Shown: positions 44,140-53,258, counted from the stretch's first letter. The stretch is 64,000 bases of DNA from Demequina pelophila (GCF_000971175.1 NZ_BBLY01000004.1:182298-246297); one strand, 5' to 3'. The notes: generated by a model from the sequence alone, not told the origin. Numbers and translations: made by a program.

Positions 44140-45264
44140 TCAGCGGGGCAGGCGCGCCGCGACGTAGTCGATCGACGCGACCAGGCGCTCGACGTCCTCG
44201 GGGTCGACCGCGGGGTAGACGCCCACGCGGATCTGGTTGCGGCCCAGCTTCCGGTACGGGTCGATGTCCACGACCCCGTTCGCGCGCAGGGCGGCGCGCA
44301 GGGCGGCGCCGTCGACGTCGTCCGCGAGGTCGAGCGTGGTCACCACGGGGGAGCGGTGCGCGGGATCCGCGACGAACGGCGTGACCCAGGCGGTGCGCGC
44401 GGCCCAGTCGTAGAGGATCCCGGACGAGCGCTCGGCGCGCGCGGCCGTGAACTCCATGCCGCCGCCGGCGAGCATCCACTCGAGCTGCGCGCGCATGAGC
44501 ACCAGCGTCGCGACGGCAGGAGTATTCAGCGTCTGGTTGAGGCGCGAGTTCGTCAGCGCGGCCGCCAGCGACAGCGACTCCGGCACCCACCGCCCCGACG
44601 CGGCGATCTCCTCGATGCGCGCGATCGCCGCGGGGGAGACCAGCGCGAACCACAGGCCGCCGTCGGAGGCGAAGCACTTCTGGGGCGCGAAGTAGTAGAC
44701 GTCCGCCTGCGTGGCATCGAGGCGCGTGCCGCCCGCGGCCGAGGTCCCGTCGATCACCGTGAGCGCGCCCTCCGCGCCGGCGGGGCGCAGCACCGGGGCG
44801 ATCGCACCCGTCGAGGTCTCGTGGTGGGGCCAGGCGTAGAGGTCGATGCCGTCCTCGGCGACCGGCAGCGCGACGGAGCCCGGCTCGGCGGTGCGGATGG
44901 ACGATGCGGCGAGGTGCGGGGCGGTCGAGGTCGCCTTCGCGAACTTCGCGCCGAACTCGCCGAACGCGCAGTGCTGCGCCCTCTCGCGGACCAGGCCGAA
45001 GGCCGCGGCGTCCCAGAACATGGTCGAGCCGCCGTTGCCCAGGATCACCTCGTAGCCCTCGGGCAGCGCGAAGAACTCCGCGAGCATCCGGCGCACGTCG
45101 CCCACGAGGTTCTTCACCGGCGGCTGCCGGTGCGAGGTGCCCAGGACGCCCGGCTGGGCGGCCGCGAGGGCGGCGAGCTGCGCATCGGTCACCTTCGACG
45201 GGCCCGAGCCGAAGCGGCCGTCGTGGGGGAGGAGCTCGGCGGGAATCGTGAGGGCGTCCGTCAT
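44140..45264 (-). CDS. serC: Phosphoserine aminotransferase
   Basis: SerC makes phosphoserine from 3-phosphohydroxypyruvate in serine synthesis. The 374-residue PLP enzyme has the start GRFGSGPSKVT, the GTSHR segment, NGGSTMFWD, the PLP-lysine motif YYFAPQKCFASDGGLW and the C-terminal RVGVYP. The length and the actinobacterial-type FGSGPSK sequence match the mycobacterial SerC group. It is divergent from manA. Confidence 0.94.
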   Translation of the reverse strand: MTDALTIPAELLPHDGRFGSGPSKVTDAQLAALAAAQPGVLGTSHRQPPVKNLVGDVRRMLAEFFALPEGYEVILGNGGSTMFWDAAAFGLVRERAQHCAFGEFGAKFAKATSTAPHLAASSIRTAEPGSVALPVAEDGIDLYAWPHHETSTGAIAPVLRPAGAEGALTVIDGTSAAGGTRLDATQADVYYFAPQKCFASDGGLWFALVSPAAIARIEEIAASGRWVPESLSLAAALTNSRLNQTLNTPAVATLVLMRAQLEWMLAGGGMEFTAARAERSSGILYDWAARTAWVTPFVADPAHRSPVVTTLDLADDVDGAALRAALRANGVVDIDPYRKLGRNQIRVGVYPAVDPEDVERLVASIDYVAARLPR

Positions 45265-45296
45265 GGGTTCACTGTAGACGCGGGACTCCTGGCAGG

Positions 45297-46502
45297 ATGG
45301 CCCGCGTGTACCGTCTCACGCCCGCCCTGCAGCACTACGACTGGGGCATGACGACGGTGATCGAGCGGCTCGTCGGCCTGCCCGAGACCGATGCGCCGGT
45401 CGCCGAGGCCTGGTGGGGCGCCCACGCGTCCGCACCCGCCACCGCGACCGCGATGCACGCGTGGGACCGCGACCTCGCGGGGATGCTCCCGGGCGACACC
45501 ATGGCGCTCGACGCGCTCATCGCGCGCGACCCCGCGGCCATGCTGGGCCCCGCGGCCGCGCGCTGGAACCGCATGCCGTACCTGCTCAAGGTGCTCGCGA
45601 TCGCCAAGCCGCTGTCCCTCCAGGTGCATCCCACCCTGGACCAGGCGCGCGCCGGCTTCGCGCGGGACGAGGCCCGCGGGCTCGCCGTGAGCGACCCCGC
45701 GCGCACCTACAAGGACGCCTCCCACAAGCCGGAGATGATCGTCGCCCTCACGCCCATGACCCTGCTGGCGGGCTTCCGGCCGGTCAAGCAGGTGGCCCGC
45801 GACCTCGTGTGGCTCGACACCGCGCCGTCCCGGCGCTGGGCGCGCGACCTGGCCGACGCTACGGAGCCCGCCGTCGCGCTCAAGGAGTACATCACGCGCG
45901 TCCTGCGGGACCCCGAGGCGCCGGAGGCGCTCGAGGCGCTCATCCGGGTGGGCGGCCGGTTCGGCACCCCCGAGGGGCTGGGCGTCGCCTCGACCGCCGC
46001 GCTCGCGTTCCCGGGCGACCTGGGCGCGCTCGTCGCGATCGCGCTCAACGTGGTGCGCCTGCAGCCGGGCGAGGCGTGCTTCACCGGCGCCGGCGTGATC
46101 CACTCGTACCAGTCGGGCGTGGGCGTGGAGATCATGGCCAACTCGGACAACGTCGTGCGCGCGGGGCTCACCCCCAAGAAGGTGGACGTGGACCTGCTGG
46201 TCGAGCTCACCGACGGCACCACGACGCCCCCGCCGCGCGTCGACGCGGTGCAGGAGGGCGTGGTGACCCGGTACCCGGCGCCGGTCGAGGAGTTCTCGCT
46301 GTCCGTGGTGCGCGGCGGGCGGGCCACCATTCCGGCCGGACCGCGCATCGTGCTCGCCGTGGACGGCACCGCCGAGGTGCGCGCCGGCGGCACCGGGCTG
46401 GGCCTGTCCCGCGGCCAGTCCGCCTTCGTCCCCTACTGCGATGGCGACCTCACTATCGACGCGCGCGGCTGGACCGTGGTCGCCGAGCCCGACGGGCGGT
46501 AG
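45297..46502 (+). CDS. manA: Mannose-6-phosphate isomerase, type I
   Basis: ManA interconverts fructose-6-phosphate and mannose-6-phosphate, supplying GDP-mannose for wall glycans. The 401-residue zinc enzyme has WWGAHASAPA, PLSLQVHPTLDQA with zinc-binding Gln and His near residues 108-110, HKPEMIVALTP with the zinc Glu, and the catalytic Arg/His region GVIHSYQSGVGVEIMANSDNVVR. The start codon is 32 bp from the divergent serC start. Confidence 0.93.
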   Translation: MARVYRLTPALQHYDWGMTTVIERLVGLPETDAPVAEAWWGAHASAPATATAMHAWDRDLAGMLPGDTMALDALIARDPAAMLGPAAARWNRMPYLLKVLAIAKPLSLQVHPTLDQARAGFARDEARGLAVSDPARTYKDASHKPEMIVALTPMTLLAGFRPVKQVARDLVWLDTAPSRRWARDLADATEPAVALKEYITRVLRDPEAPEALEALIRVGGRFGTPEGLGVASTAALAFPGDLGALVAIALNVVRLQPGEACFTGAGVIHSYQSGVGVEIMANSDNVVRAGLTPKKVDVDLLVELTDGTTTPPPRVDAVQEGVVTRYPAPVEEFSLSVVRGGRATIPAGPRIVLAVDGTAEVRAGGTGLGLSRGQSAFVPYCDGDLTIDARGWTVVAEPDGR

Positions 46503-46541
46503 ACCCGCCGGGCCGGAGCCCCGGCCCGGAGCCCCCCCCCG

Positions 46542-46561
46542 GGCGCCCCGAACGGGGCGCC
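46542..46561 (+). terminator. Hairpin after manA
   Basis: GGCGCCCC-GAAC-GGGGCGCC forms an 8-bp stem. It is preceded by a C9 run and followed by a GCATCGTCCC motif (46579). Confidence 0.55.
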
Positions 46562-46616
46562 GCGCCCACCTGGCCCGCGCATCGTCCCCCGCGGCGAAGT
46601 CCCAGGATCCAGCAAC

Positions 46617-46622
46617 TAGGCT
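46617..46622 (+). promoter_or_regulatory. Leaderless-type -10 box of ugd
   Basis: TAGGCT ends 7 bp before the ATG at 46630, and no ribosome-binding site is visible. Confidence 0.5.
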
Positions 46623-46629
46623 GGGCGCC

Positions 46630-47964
46630 ATGTCGCTCAAGATGTCTGTCTTCGGCACCGGTTACCTGGGTGCCACGCACGCTGCTGGAATGGCCGAGCT
46701 GGGCCACGAGGTGATCGGTGTCGATATCGACCCGGCCAAGATCGAGCGCCTGTCGCGCGGCGAGGTTCCCTTCTTCGAGCCCGGGCTGCCGGAGCTGCTG
46801 AAGAAGCACGTGGACTCGGGTCGCCTGCGCTTCACCACGGACGCCGCGGAGGCCGCCGAGTTCGCGGATGTGCACTTCATCGGTGTGGGCACGCCGCAGA
46901 AGAAGGGCGAGAACGCGGCGGACATGCGCTTCGTCGACGCGGTCATCGAGACGCTCGCGCCGCTGCTGACGCGTCCTTCGGTGATCCTGGGCAAGTCGAC
47001 CGTGCCGGTCGGCACCGCCGCGCGCCTGGCCGCGCGGGTGCGCGAGCTGGCGCCGGTGGGCGACCAGGCGCAGCTGGGCTGGAACCCGGAGTTCCTGCGC
47101 GAGGGCTTCGCGGTGGAGGACACGCTGCGTCCCGACCGCATCGTCGTCGGTGTCGACAAGGCCCAGCCGGGCCGCATCGAGGAGGTCGCGCGCGAGGTCT
47201 ACGCGGACGCGATCTCGCGTGAGACGCCGTTCCTGGTCACGGACCTGCCCACGGCGGAGCTCGTGAAGGTCAGCGCCAACGCGTTCCTCGCGACCAAGAT
47301 CTCCTTCATCAACGCGGTCGCGGAGGTGTGCGAGGTCACGGGCGCGGACGTGCGGGACCTGGCGGACGCGATCGGCCACGACGAGCGCATCGGCCGCAAG
47401 TTCCTGGGCGCGGGCCTGGGCTTCGGCGGCGGCTGCCTGCCCAAGGACATCCGCGCGTTCATGGCGCGCGCCGGCGAGCTGGGCGTGGACCAGTCGCTCG
47501 GGTTCCTGCGCGAGGTCGACACGGTCAACATGCGCCGCCGCGACCACGTGGTCGACCTGGCGACGCGCGAGCTGGGCGGTTCGCTGCGCGGCAAGACCAT
47601 CGCGGTGCTGGGCGCGGCCTTCAAGCCCAACTCAGACGACGTGCGCGACTCGCCCGCCCTCGAGGTCTCGGGCCGCATGCACCTGGCCGGCGCGATCACC
47701 AAGGTCTACGACCCCGAGGCGATGGCGAACGCGGCCGCGGTGTGGCCCACGCTGCCCTTCGCGGACACGGTCGAGGACGCGCTGCGCGACGCGGACCTGG
47801 TCATCGTCGCGACCGAGTGGAAGCAGTTCCGCGAGCTCGACCCGGCCGCGACCGCGGAGCTCACCGCCGGCAAGGCGATCATCGACGCCCGCAACTGCCT
47901 CCCCGCCGAGCGCTGGATCGACGCGGGCTGGAGGTACCTGGGCCTGGGCCGGTACGCGTCGTGA
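46630..47964 (+). CDS. ugd: UDP-glucose 6-dehydrogenase
   Basis: Ugd oxidises UDP-glucose to UDP-glucuronate, a precursor of cell-surface polysaccharides. The 444-residue protein has the NAD-binding GTGYLG motif near residues 9-14, GKSTVPVGT near 121-129, the EFLREG substrate segment near 154, and the catalytic Cys269 in GFGGGCLPKD. The C-terminal NSDDVRDSP segment binds the UDP moiety. Its stop overlaps the start of the dtxR gene. The local wobble use has more GCG and GTG codons than flanking genes, a slight difference only. Confidence 0.95.
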   Translation: MSLKMSVFGTGYLGATHAAGMAELGHEVIGVDIDPAKIERLSRGEVPFFEPGLPELLKKHVDSGRLRFTTDAAEAAEFADVHFIGVGTPQKKGENAADMRFVDAVIETLAPLLTRPSVILGKSTVPVGTAARLAARVRELAPVGDQAQLGWNPEFLREGFAVEDTLRPDRIVVGVDKAQPGRIEEVAREVYADAISRETPFLVTDLPTAELVKVSANAFLATKISFINAVAEVCEVTGADVRDLADAIGHDERIGRKFLGAGLGFGGGCLPKDIRAFMARAGELGVDQSLGFLREVDTVNMRRRDHVVDLATRELGGSLRGKTIAVLGAAFKPNSDDVRDSPALEVSGRMHLAGAITKVYDPEAMANAAAVWPTLPFADTVEDALRDADLVIVATEWKQFRELDPAATAELTAGKAIIDARNCLPAERWIDAGWRYLGLGRYAS

Positions 47965-48641
47965 GCGACCTCATCGACACGACGGAGATGTATCTCCGCA
48001 CCATCTACGAGCTCATCGAGGATGGTGTGACGCCCATGCGGGCGCGGCTGGTCGAGCACTTCGGCCACGCCGGGCCCACGGTGTCCCAGACGATCGCCCG
48101 CATGGAGCGGGACGGACTCGTCGTCGTGTCGGAGGACCGTCACCTCGAGCTGACGGAGCGCGGCCGCGAGGTCGCGACGCGCGTGATGCGCAAGCACCGG
48201 CTCGCCGAGCGGCTCCTCACGGACGTGATCGGGCTGGACCTCGCGCACGTCCACGACGAGGCCTGCCGCTGGGAGCACGTGATGAGCGAGCGGGTCGAGC
48301 GGCGCATCGTCGAGATGCTCGACGGGCCGGTCGTCTCGCCCTACGGCAACCCGGTCCCGGGTCTGGTCGAGCTGGGCGTCGCGGAGGGGGACCAGACCCC
48401 CGCGCCGCGCCCCGTTTCGGAGCTCGCGGACGCCGGTGTGACGAGCGTCACAGTGGTGCGCCTGGGGGAGTATCTCCAGGCGATGGACGATGCGCTGGCC
48501 GGATTGGTCGCCGCGGGCGTCCTGCCAGGGGCGACGGTGGGGGTCGCCGCGGCCGGGGACGATGTGGTCCTCACCGGCCCCGAGGGGCCCGTCGCGCTGG
48601 GTCGCGGGCATGCCCGTCACGTCTTCGTTTTGCCTTCCTGA
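47961..48641 (+). CDS. DtxR/IdeR-family metal-dependent repressor
   Basis: This is a 226-residue repressor. The winged helix covers residues 1-70; metal-site residues at the classical DtxR numbers are all kept: Met10, His79, Glu83, His98, Cys102, Glu105 and His106. A C-terminal SH3-like FeoA domain is present (about 150-226). Iron sensing (IdeR type) is therefore more likely than manganese sensing, for which residue 102 or 10 is usually changed. The GTG overlaps the ugd stop. A GGACGATGCG motif lies in the linker to the SH3 domain. Confidence 0.92.
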   Translation: MSDLIDTTEMYLRTIYELIEDGVTPMRARLVEHFGHAGPTVSQTIARMERDGLVVVSEDRHLELTERGREVATRVMRKHRLAERLLTDVIGLDLAHVHDEACRWEHVMSERVERRIVEMLDGPVVSPYGNPVPGLVELGVAEGDQTPAPRPVSELADAGVTSVTVVRLGEYLQAMDDALAGLVAAGVLPGATVGVAAAGDDVVLTGPEGPVALGRGHARHVFVLPS

Positions 48642-48794
48642 CGACGTTTGATAAATTTTCGGTAACAACGACGGACCGGAGGGGTCGAGAACGACCCTCC
48701 ACGGAGCCCCTCAAGAGGACGATGCGGTCGACCAAGCGACTGGATCGGGGCCCGTGCAAGCGACGCGCGTGAGGCGCGGAAGGAACGGGAAACT
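48642..48794 (+). promoter_or_regulatory. Structured leader of the NlpC/P60 gene
   Basis: The 153-bp gap has a TTTGATAAATTTT AT-rich promoter-like stretch, then hairpins GGAGGGGTCG / CGACCCTCC (48677-48699) and CGCGCG / CGCG near 48765. A GGACGATGCGG motif lies at 48718. NlpC/P60 genes in Actinomycetota often have riboswitch leaders, but I find no match to the conserved core of the c-di-AMP (ydaO) class. Confidence 0.35.
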
Positions 48795-49568
48795 TTGAAG
48801 TACGGATACATGCGTGCCAAGACGCGTGCCATCGCCGCTGCGGCGGGTGGCGCGCTCGTCGTGGTACCCCTCACCGGCGCGGCCGCGGCCGCGCTCGTGA
48901 CCGCCGAGAGCACCGACACCACCGCAACCGCCGCGACGATCTCCGCCAACGCCTACAGCGCGGACCTTGCCGACATCCCCGAGGTCACCTCGACGCAGGA
49001 CGCGGACGCCTTCACCATCGACACGGCCACGGTCGACGTCGAGCTGCCGCCCCCGCCGCCGGAGCCCGAGCCGGAGCCCGTCGTGGTCTCCGCGCCGACC
49101 ACCACGGTGGGCAACACCCGCTCCACCACGTCCGAGACCTCGACCTCGACGTCCACGTCGACGTCCACCTCGACCGAGGCGTCGACCCCGGCCCAGACCA
49201 CGGCGCCGTCCGCGCCGTCGTCGAACGTCGCCGCGGCCGTCAACGGCTCCGCGATCGTCGCCACCGCCGCGCAGTTCCAGGGCGTGCCCTACGTCTCCGG
49301 CGGCTCCTCGCCGTCCGGCTTCGACTGCTCGGGCTTCGTCTCCTACGTCTTCGCACAGCACGGCATCTCGCTGCCGCGCTCGTCCGGCGCCTACTACGGC
49401 GTGGGCACCCGGGTCTCGAACCCGCAGCCCGGCGACATCATCGTCAGCCCCGGCCACGTCGCGATCTACGCGGGCCCCAACCTGCAGATCGACGCGCCGC
49501 GCCCCGGCAAGACCATCCAGTTCCGCTCGATCTGGCAGTCGAACCCCATCTACATCCGCGTCACCTGA
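48795..49568 (+). CDS. Secreted NlpC/P60 cell-wall endopeptidase
   Basis: This is a 257-residue protein. An N-terminal signal peptide (about residues 8-38) is followed by a Pro/Glu segment and a Ser/Thr-rich linker, then a C-terminal NlpC/P60 domain (about 148-257). The catalytic Cys178 lies in GFDCSGFVSYVF, and the second catalytic residue is His near 223 in PGHVAIY. It probably cuts peptidoglycan stem peptides, as RipA/RpfA-associated hydrolases do. The TTG at 48795 is favoured by a GGAAGGAACGGG ribosome site; the ATG at 48810 is an alternative start. Confidence 0.9.
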   Translation: MKYGYMRAKTRAIAAAAGGALVVVPLTGAAAAALVTAESTDTTATAATISANAYSADLADIPEVTSTQDADAFTIDTATVDVELPPPPPEPEPEPVVVSAPTTTVGNTRSTTSETSTSTSTSTSTSTEASTPAQTTAPSAPSSNVAAAVNGSAIVATAAQFQGVPYVSGGSSPSGFDCSGFVSYVFAQHGISLPRSSGAYYGVGTRVSNPQPGDIIVSPGHVAIYAGPNLQIDAPRPGKTIQFRSIWQSNPIYIRVT

Positions 49569-49583
49569 CCCGTCACGCGTCGC

Positions 49584-49614
49584 GAGGGCCGTCACCGTTC
49601 CGGTGGCGGCCCTC
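49584..49614 (+). terminator. Intrinsic terminator after NlpC/P60 gene
   Basis: GAGGGCCG..CACCG and CGGTG..CGGCCCTC pair, and GTTGCTTT follows, giving a T-rich end rare in this genome. Confidence 0.8.
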
Positions 49615-49622
49615 GTTGCTTT

Positions 49623-49680
49623 CCCGGGGACGATGCGGCGGCGGGCTTCGCGCCCGGGTCGCCGGCGCATCGTCCCCGGG
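49623..49680. terminator. Hairpin from inverted GGGACGATGCG pair
   Basis: CCCGGGGACGATGCG pairs with CGCATCGTCCCCGGG (ending 49680) over 15 bp. It lies just after the NlpC/P60 terminator and before the aldo/keto reductase promoter. Confidence 0.7.
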
Positions 49681-49694
49681 TGGGCGCGGGGCGC

Positions 49695-49700
49695 TAGCCT
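49695..49700 (+). promoter_or_regulatory. Leaderless-type -10 box of the aldo/keto reductase gene
   Basis: TAGCCT ends 7 bp before the ATG at 49708. Confidence 0.45.
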
Positions 49701-49707
49701 CGTCCCC

Positions 49708-50694
49708 ATGCGGACGACGACGGTGCCGAGGCTGGGACGTGACATCTCGCTGGTGGGTCTGGGGACCTGGCAGCTCGGGGGCGATTGGGCCACCGTGGGG
49801 GACGAGGCGGCGCAGGAGGTGCTCGCCGCGGCCGCCGATGCGGGCACCCGGCTGTTCGACACCGCGGACGTCTACGGCGACGGCCGGTCCGAGCGGGCGA
49901 TCGGGCGGTTCCTCGCCGAGCGCGGCGACCGCGACGAGTTCACGGTCATCACCAAGATGGGCCGGCGCGCCGAACCGCACGTGCCCGAGGCCTACACGCT
50001 CGACAACTTCCGCCGCTGGACGGATCGCTCGCGCGAACTGCTGGGCGTGGAGACGCTCGACCTGGTGCAGCTCCACTGCCCGCCCACGCCCGTGTACTCC
50101 GACGAGCGCGTCTTCGACGACCTGCGGGTGCTGGTGGACGAGGGCCGCATCGCGCGGTTCGGCGTGTCCGTCGAGCTCGTGGACGAGGCGCTGGCCGCGC
50201 TCGAGCAGCCGGACCTGGCGACCATCCAGATCATCGTGAACATCTTCCGGCGCAAGCCGCTCGAGCGCGTGCTGCCGCTGGCCGCCGAGCGCGGCGTCGG
50301 GATCATCGCGCGCCTGCCGCTCGCGTCCGGGCTGCTGTCGGGCAAGTACGACGAGCACACCACGTTCGCGCCCGAGGACCACCGTACGTGGAACCGCGAC
50401 GGCAGGCTGATGAACATCGGCGAGACGTTCTCCGGCATCCCCTTCGAGGTGGGCGTGGCGGCCGCGCGTGAGGTGGCGGCTTTGACCCCTGCCGGGTGGG
50501 CGACGTCGCAGCTCGCGCTCGGGTGGCTCGCGCAGATGGGCGTGGCGACCATGATCCCGGGCGCCTCGAAGCCGTCTCAGGCGCGCGCGAACGCGGAGGC
50601 GGCGGAGTTCCCGGAGCTGGCGCCCGAGGCGCTGGCGCGGCTCGAGGAGATCTACGAGGAGTACTGCCGGGAGCACGTGCACGACGTGTTCTGA
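49708..50694 (+). CDS. Aldo/keto reductase
   Basis: This is a 328-residue (beta/alpha)8 barrel NADPH-dependent oxidoreductase. The catalytic tetrad is visible: Asp and Tyr in LFDTADVYGDGRSE (near residues 51-57), Lys in VITKMG (near 85) and His in LVQLHCPP (near 122). The NADPH-binding segment IPGASKPSQARANAEA lies near the C-terminus. The closest general group is the YdhF/YajO-type reductases acting on aldehydes or sugars; the true substrate is unknown. It is monocistronic and followed by GACACGATTCGCTCT repeats and tRNA-Arg. Confidence 0.9.
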   Translation: MRTTTVPRLGRDISLVGLGTWQLGGDWATVGDEAAQEVLAAAADAGTRLFDTADVYGDGRSERAIGRFLAERGDRDEFTVITKMGRRAEPHVPEAYTLDNFRRWTDRSRELLGVETLDLVQLHCPPTPVYSDERVFDDLRVLVDEGRIARFGVSVELVDEALAALEQPDLATIQIIVNIFRRKPLERVLPLAAERGVGIIARLPLASGLLSGKYDEHTTFAPEDHRTWNRDGRLMNIGETFSGIPFEVGVAAAREVAALTPAGWATSQLALGWLAQMGVATMIPGASKPSQARANAEAAEFPELAPEALARLEEIYEEYCREHVHDVF

Positions 50695-50713
50695 GGCTGG
50701 TGCTGCCGGCCTG

Positions 50714-50771
50714 GCGACACGATTCGCTCTCTCAGGCGTGATTCCCGCGCGTAGGTGACACAATTCGCTCT
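50714..50771 (+). repeat. Two copies of GACACGATTCGCTCT
   Basis: GCGACACGATTCGCTCT (50714) and GGTGACACAATTCGCTCT (50754) are spaced by 41 bp in the gap before tRNA-Arg. They may be the remains of a further hairpin family. Confidence 0.5.
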
Positions 50772-50864
50772 AGCGGCCGCGTGGGCTCACGCGCTGACGG
50801 GCTCACGGGCGGCGGCTTTCCGGTCCTACGGCGTCAGCCGGTACCCTGGTGCGGTCCCTTTCAC

Positions 50865-50937
50865 GCGCCTGTAGCTCAGGGGATAGAGCACCGCTCTCCT
50901 AAAGCGGGTGTCGACAGTTCGAATCTGTCCAGGCGCA
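50865..50937 (+). tRNA. tRNA-Arg (anticodon CCT)
   Basis: The cloverleaf has acceptor stem GCGCCTG / CAGGCGC, D-arm GCTCAGGGGATAGAGC, anticodon loop CTCCTAA giving CCT, and T-arm with AGTTCGAATCT. No CCA is encoded. It reads AGG codons. A GTACCCT/ACGGCG stretch 40 bp upstream may be its promoter. Confidence 0.96.
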
Positions 50938-51078
50938 CTCCTTTGACCTCACGCACGTCGCCCTCGCGGGGAGGTGCCCGCTCTCCCCGCCCTGGCTGGC
51001 GCCTCGTGGTCGGCGTCCCACCCGGTCGGCCGGGCGCGCGACGGCCGCGCCACCCGGGACGAAGGTCCGCCTAACTTT

Positions 51079-51088
51079 GACACGTGTC
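51079..51088. promoter_or_regulatory. GACACGTGTC palindrome upstream of the OYE gene
   Basis: This perfect 10-bp palindrome lies 104 bp before the reductase start in an otherwise featureless gap and is a possible operator. Confidence 0.35.
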
Positions 51089-51191
51089 GCTCAACGATGG
51101 AGGCACCACAACTTCGCGGCGCATGCCGCTGGGAGCCGGCGAGGACGCCCGCTGATCCCACGCGTGCCGCCGCCGACAGAAAGGCACCGCA

Positions 51192-53165
51192 ATGAAGTTG
51201 CTCGAGCCCACCCAGATCGGCTCCATGACGCTGCGCAACCGCGTCTTCATGGCCCCCATGGGCACCACCACGGAGCCGGACGGCTCGTTCTCCGAGCGTT
51301 CGATCCGCTACTACGAGGAGCGCGCCAGGGGCGGCTTCGGCCTCATCATCACGGGCGCCAACCAGGTGACCACCGCCTACGAGCAGAAGGCGTGCAACAT
51401 CATCGGCACGGACCGCTCGAAGGAGCAGCTCGCCGAGATCGCGAACCGCATGCACCGCCACGGCGCGAAGCTCTGCATCCAGATCACCCCGGGCCTGGGA
51501 CGCATGCAGCTGCCCTTCTCTGACGCCGTCGCGCCGCTGGCCGCCTCCGAGGTCGAGTCGTACTGGTTCCCCGGCCTCATGTGCAAGCCGCTGAGCGTCG
51601 AGCAGATCGAGGACCTCGTCGTGAAGATGGGCGAGGGCGCCCGCATCGCCAAGGAGGCCGGCGCCGACTCGGTCGAGATCCACGGCTACGGCGGCTACCT
51701 CATGGACCAGTTCTCCTCGGCCCTGTGGAACAAGCGCAAGGACCAGTACGGCGGCGACCTCGCCGGCCGCCTGCGCTTCCCGCTTGAGGTCATCGCCTCG
51801 GTGCGCGAGGCCGTGGGCCCCGACTTCCCGGTCCTGTACAAGTTCACCCCCTTCCACGGTGTCGAGGGCGGCCGCGAGCTCGAGGAGGGCCTCGAGATGG
51901 CCCGCATGCTCGAGGCGGCCGGCGTGGACGCGCTGCACGTCGACATGGGTTGCTACGAGGCCTGGTACAAGGCCATCCCCACCGTCTACCAGCCCGCTGC
52001 CACGCAGGCCTGGCTCGCCGCCGAGGTCCGCAAGGTCGTCTCCGTCCCGGTCCTGTCGACCGGCAAGCTCAACAACCCCGCGGTGGCCGAGAAGGCCCTC
52101 GCCGACGGCCAGGCGGACATCATCGGCCTGGGCCACGGCGCCCTCGCCGAGCCCCACTGGGTCAACAAGGTCGCGGAGAACCGCGCGCACGACATCACCC
52201 CGTGCATCGGCTGCAACGAGTGCCTGTTCGCCGGCTTCAAGGGCGGCCACTACGTGTGCGCCGTCAACCCGCAGTGCTACGCCGAGGACATGAACCCCAT
52301 CACCCCGGTCGAGCGCCCCACCCGCGCGCTGGTCCTGGGCGGCGGCCCCGGCGGCATGGAGTTCGCCCTCACCGCCGCCGAGCGCGGCATCGAGGTCGAG
52401 CTGTGGGAGAAGCGCCCGCAGCTGGGTGGCACCCTGCTCGCGGCGGGCGGCCCGTCGTTCAAGCAGGACGTCATGGACTACGCGACCCACCTGGTCAACA
52501 AGGTCTACCGCGCGAACATTACCGTCCGCACCATGAAGGACGGCACCGCCGAGGAGATCGCCGAGGGCGGCTGGGACAAGGTCGTGCTAGCGACCGGCGC
52601 CCGCCACTCCGTGCCCCCGATCCCGGGCATCGACGGCGCCAAGGTCGCCATGGCGAACGACGTCCTCACCGGCGCCAAGCCCCACGGCAAGCGCGTCGTG
52701 GTGCTGGGCGCGGGCCTGGTCGGCTGCGAGACGGCCGCCATGTGCGCCCAGACCGCGGACTCCGTCACCGTCATCGAGGCCGCGGACACGATCCTCGCGA
52801 CCGTCGAGCACTGCCGCAACAACGAGCTCGCGCTCGAGCAGCTCCTCGAGGACTCGCAGATCGAGTTCATCACCGGCGCGCGCGTCAACGAGTTCGGCGC
52901 GGACGCGGTGACCTACGAGCAGGCCGGCGAGGTCCGCTCGCTCGAGGCCGACACCTTCATCATCGCGACGGGCTACACCCCGAACGACGAGCTGCTCGCG
53001 CAGCTCGAGGGCAAGGTGGACGTCTCCGTCATCGGCGACGCGGTCGAGGCCGACTCGATCCTCTCCGCCGTCCACGGCGGCTTCCAGCTGGCGCGCTCGA
53101 TCGGCGCCGAGGAGGCCGTGCCCGGCGCGGAGACCGTCGCGGACCAGGCTCGCACCGAGTCCTGA
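51192..53165 (+). CDS. Old yellow enzyme-type 2,4-dienoyl-CoA/enoate reductase
   Basis: This is a 657-residue iron-sulfur flavoprotein of the NADH:flavin oxidoreductase family. Residues 1-330 are an FMN-binding TIM barrel (MAPMGTTTEPDGSFSE start, GADSVEIHGYGGYLMDQF near 160). A 4Fe-4S cluster motif CIGCNEC...C follows near 335-360, and the C-terminal half holds FAD (GGGPGGMEFA) and NADH (GAGLVGCE) domains. The family includes 2,4-dienoyl-CoA reductase, the bile-acid enzyme BaiCD and trimethylamine dehydrogenase; the substrate here is open. It ends at a strong terminator and a family A hairpin. Confidence 0.9.
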   Translation: MKLLEPTQIGSMTLRNRVFMAPMGTTTEPDGSFSERSIRYYEERARGGFGLIITGANQVTTAYEQKACNIIGTDRSKEQLAEIANRMHRHGAKLCIQITPGLGRMQLPFSDAVAPLAASEVESYWFPGLMCKPLSVEQIEDLVVKMGEGARIAKEAGADSVEIHGYGGYLMDQFSSALWNKRKDQYGGDLAGRLRFPLEVIASVREAVGPDFPVLYKFTPFHGVEGGRELEEGLEMARMLEAAGVDALHVDMGCYEAWYKAIPTVYQPAATQAWLAAEVRKVVSVPVLSTGKLNNPAVAEKALADGQADIIGLGHGALAEPHWVNKVAENRAHDITPCIGCNECLFAGFKGGHYVCAVNPQCYAEDMNPITPVERPTRALVLGGGPGGMEFALTAAERGIEVELWEKRPQLGGTLLAAGGPSFKQDVMDYATHLVNKVYRANITVRTMKDGTAEEIAEGGWDKVVLATGARHSVPPIPGIDGAKVAMANDVLTGAKPHGKRVVVLGAGLVGCETAAMCAQTADSVTVIEAADTILATVEHCRNNELALEQLLEDSQIEFITGARVNEFGADAVTYEQAGEVRSLEADTFIIATGYTPNDELLAQLEGKVDVSVIGDAVEADSILSAVHGGFQLARSIGAEEAVPGAETVADQARTES

Positions 53166-53196
53166 CCCGACGGGTTCCGACCCCGACCGACCGGCG

Positions 53197-53224
53197 AGGC
53201 CCGGGGCGCAAGCCCCGGGCCTCG
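53197..53224 (+). terminator. Intrinsic terminator after the OYE gene
   Basis: GAGGCCCGGGGC and GCCCCGGGCCTC form a perfect 12-bp stem with a GCAA tetraloop. Confidence 0.85.
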
Positions 53225-53258
53225 TCCCGTTCCCGGACGCCGCGCCCACCCCGCCCCC

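Noticed and set aside
48642..48794. c-di-AMP (ydaO) riboswitch
   Set aside because: The gene type fits, but I could not find the conserved core sequences of that class; kept only as an unassigned structured leader.
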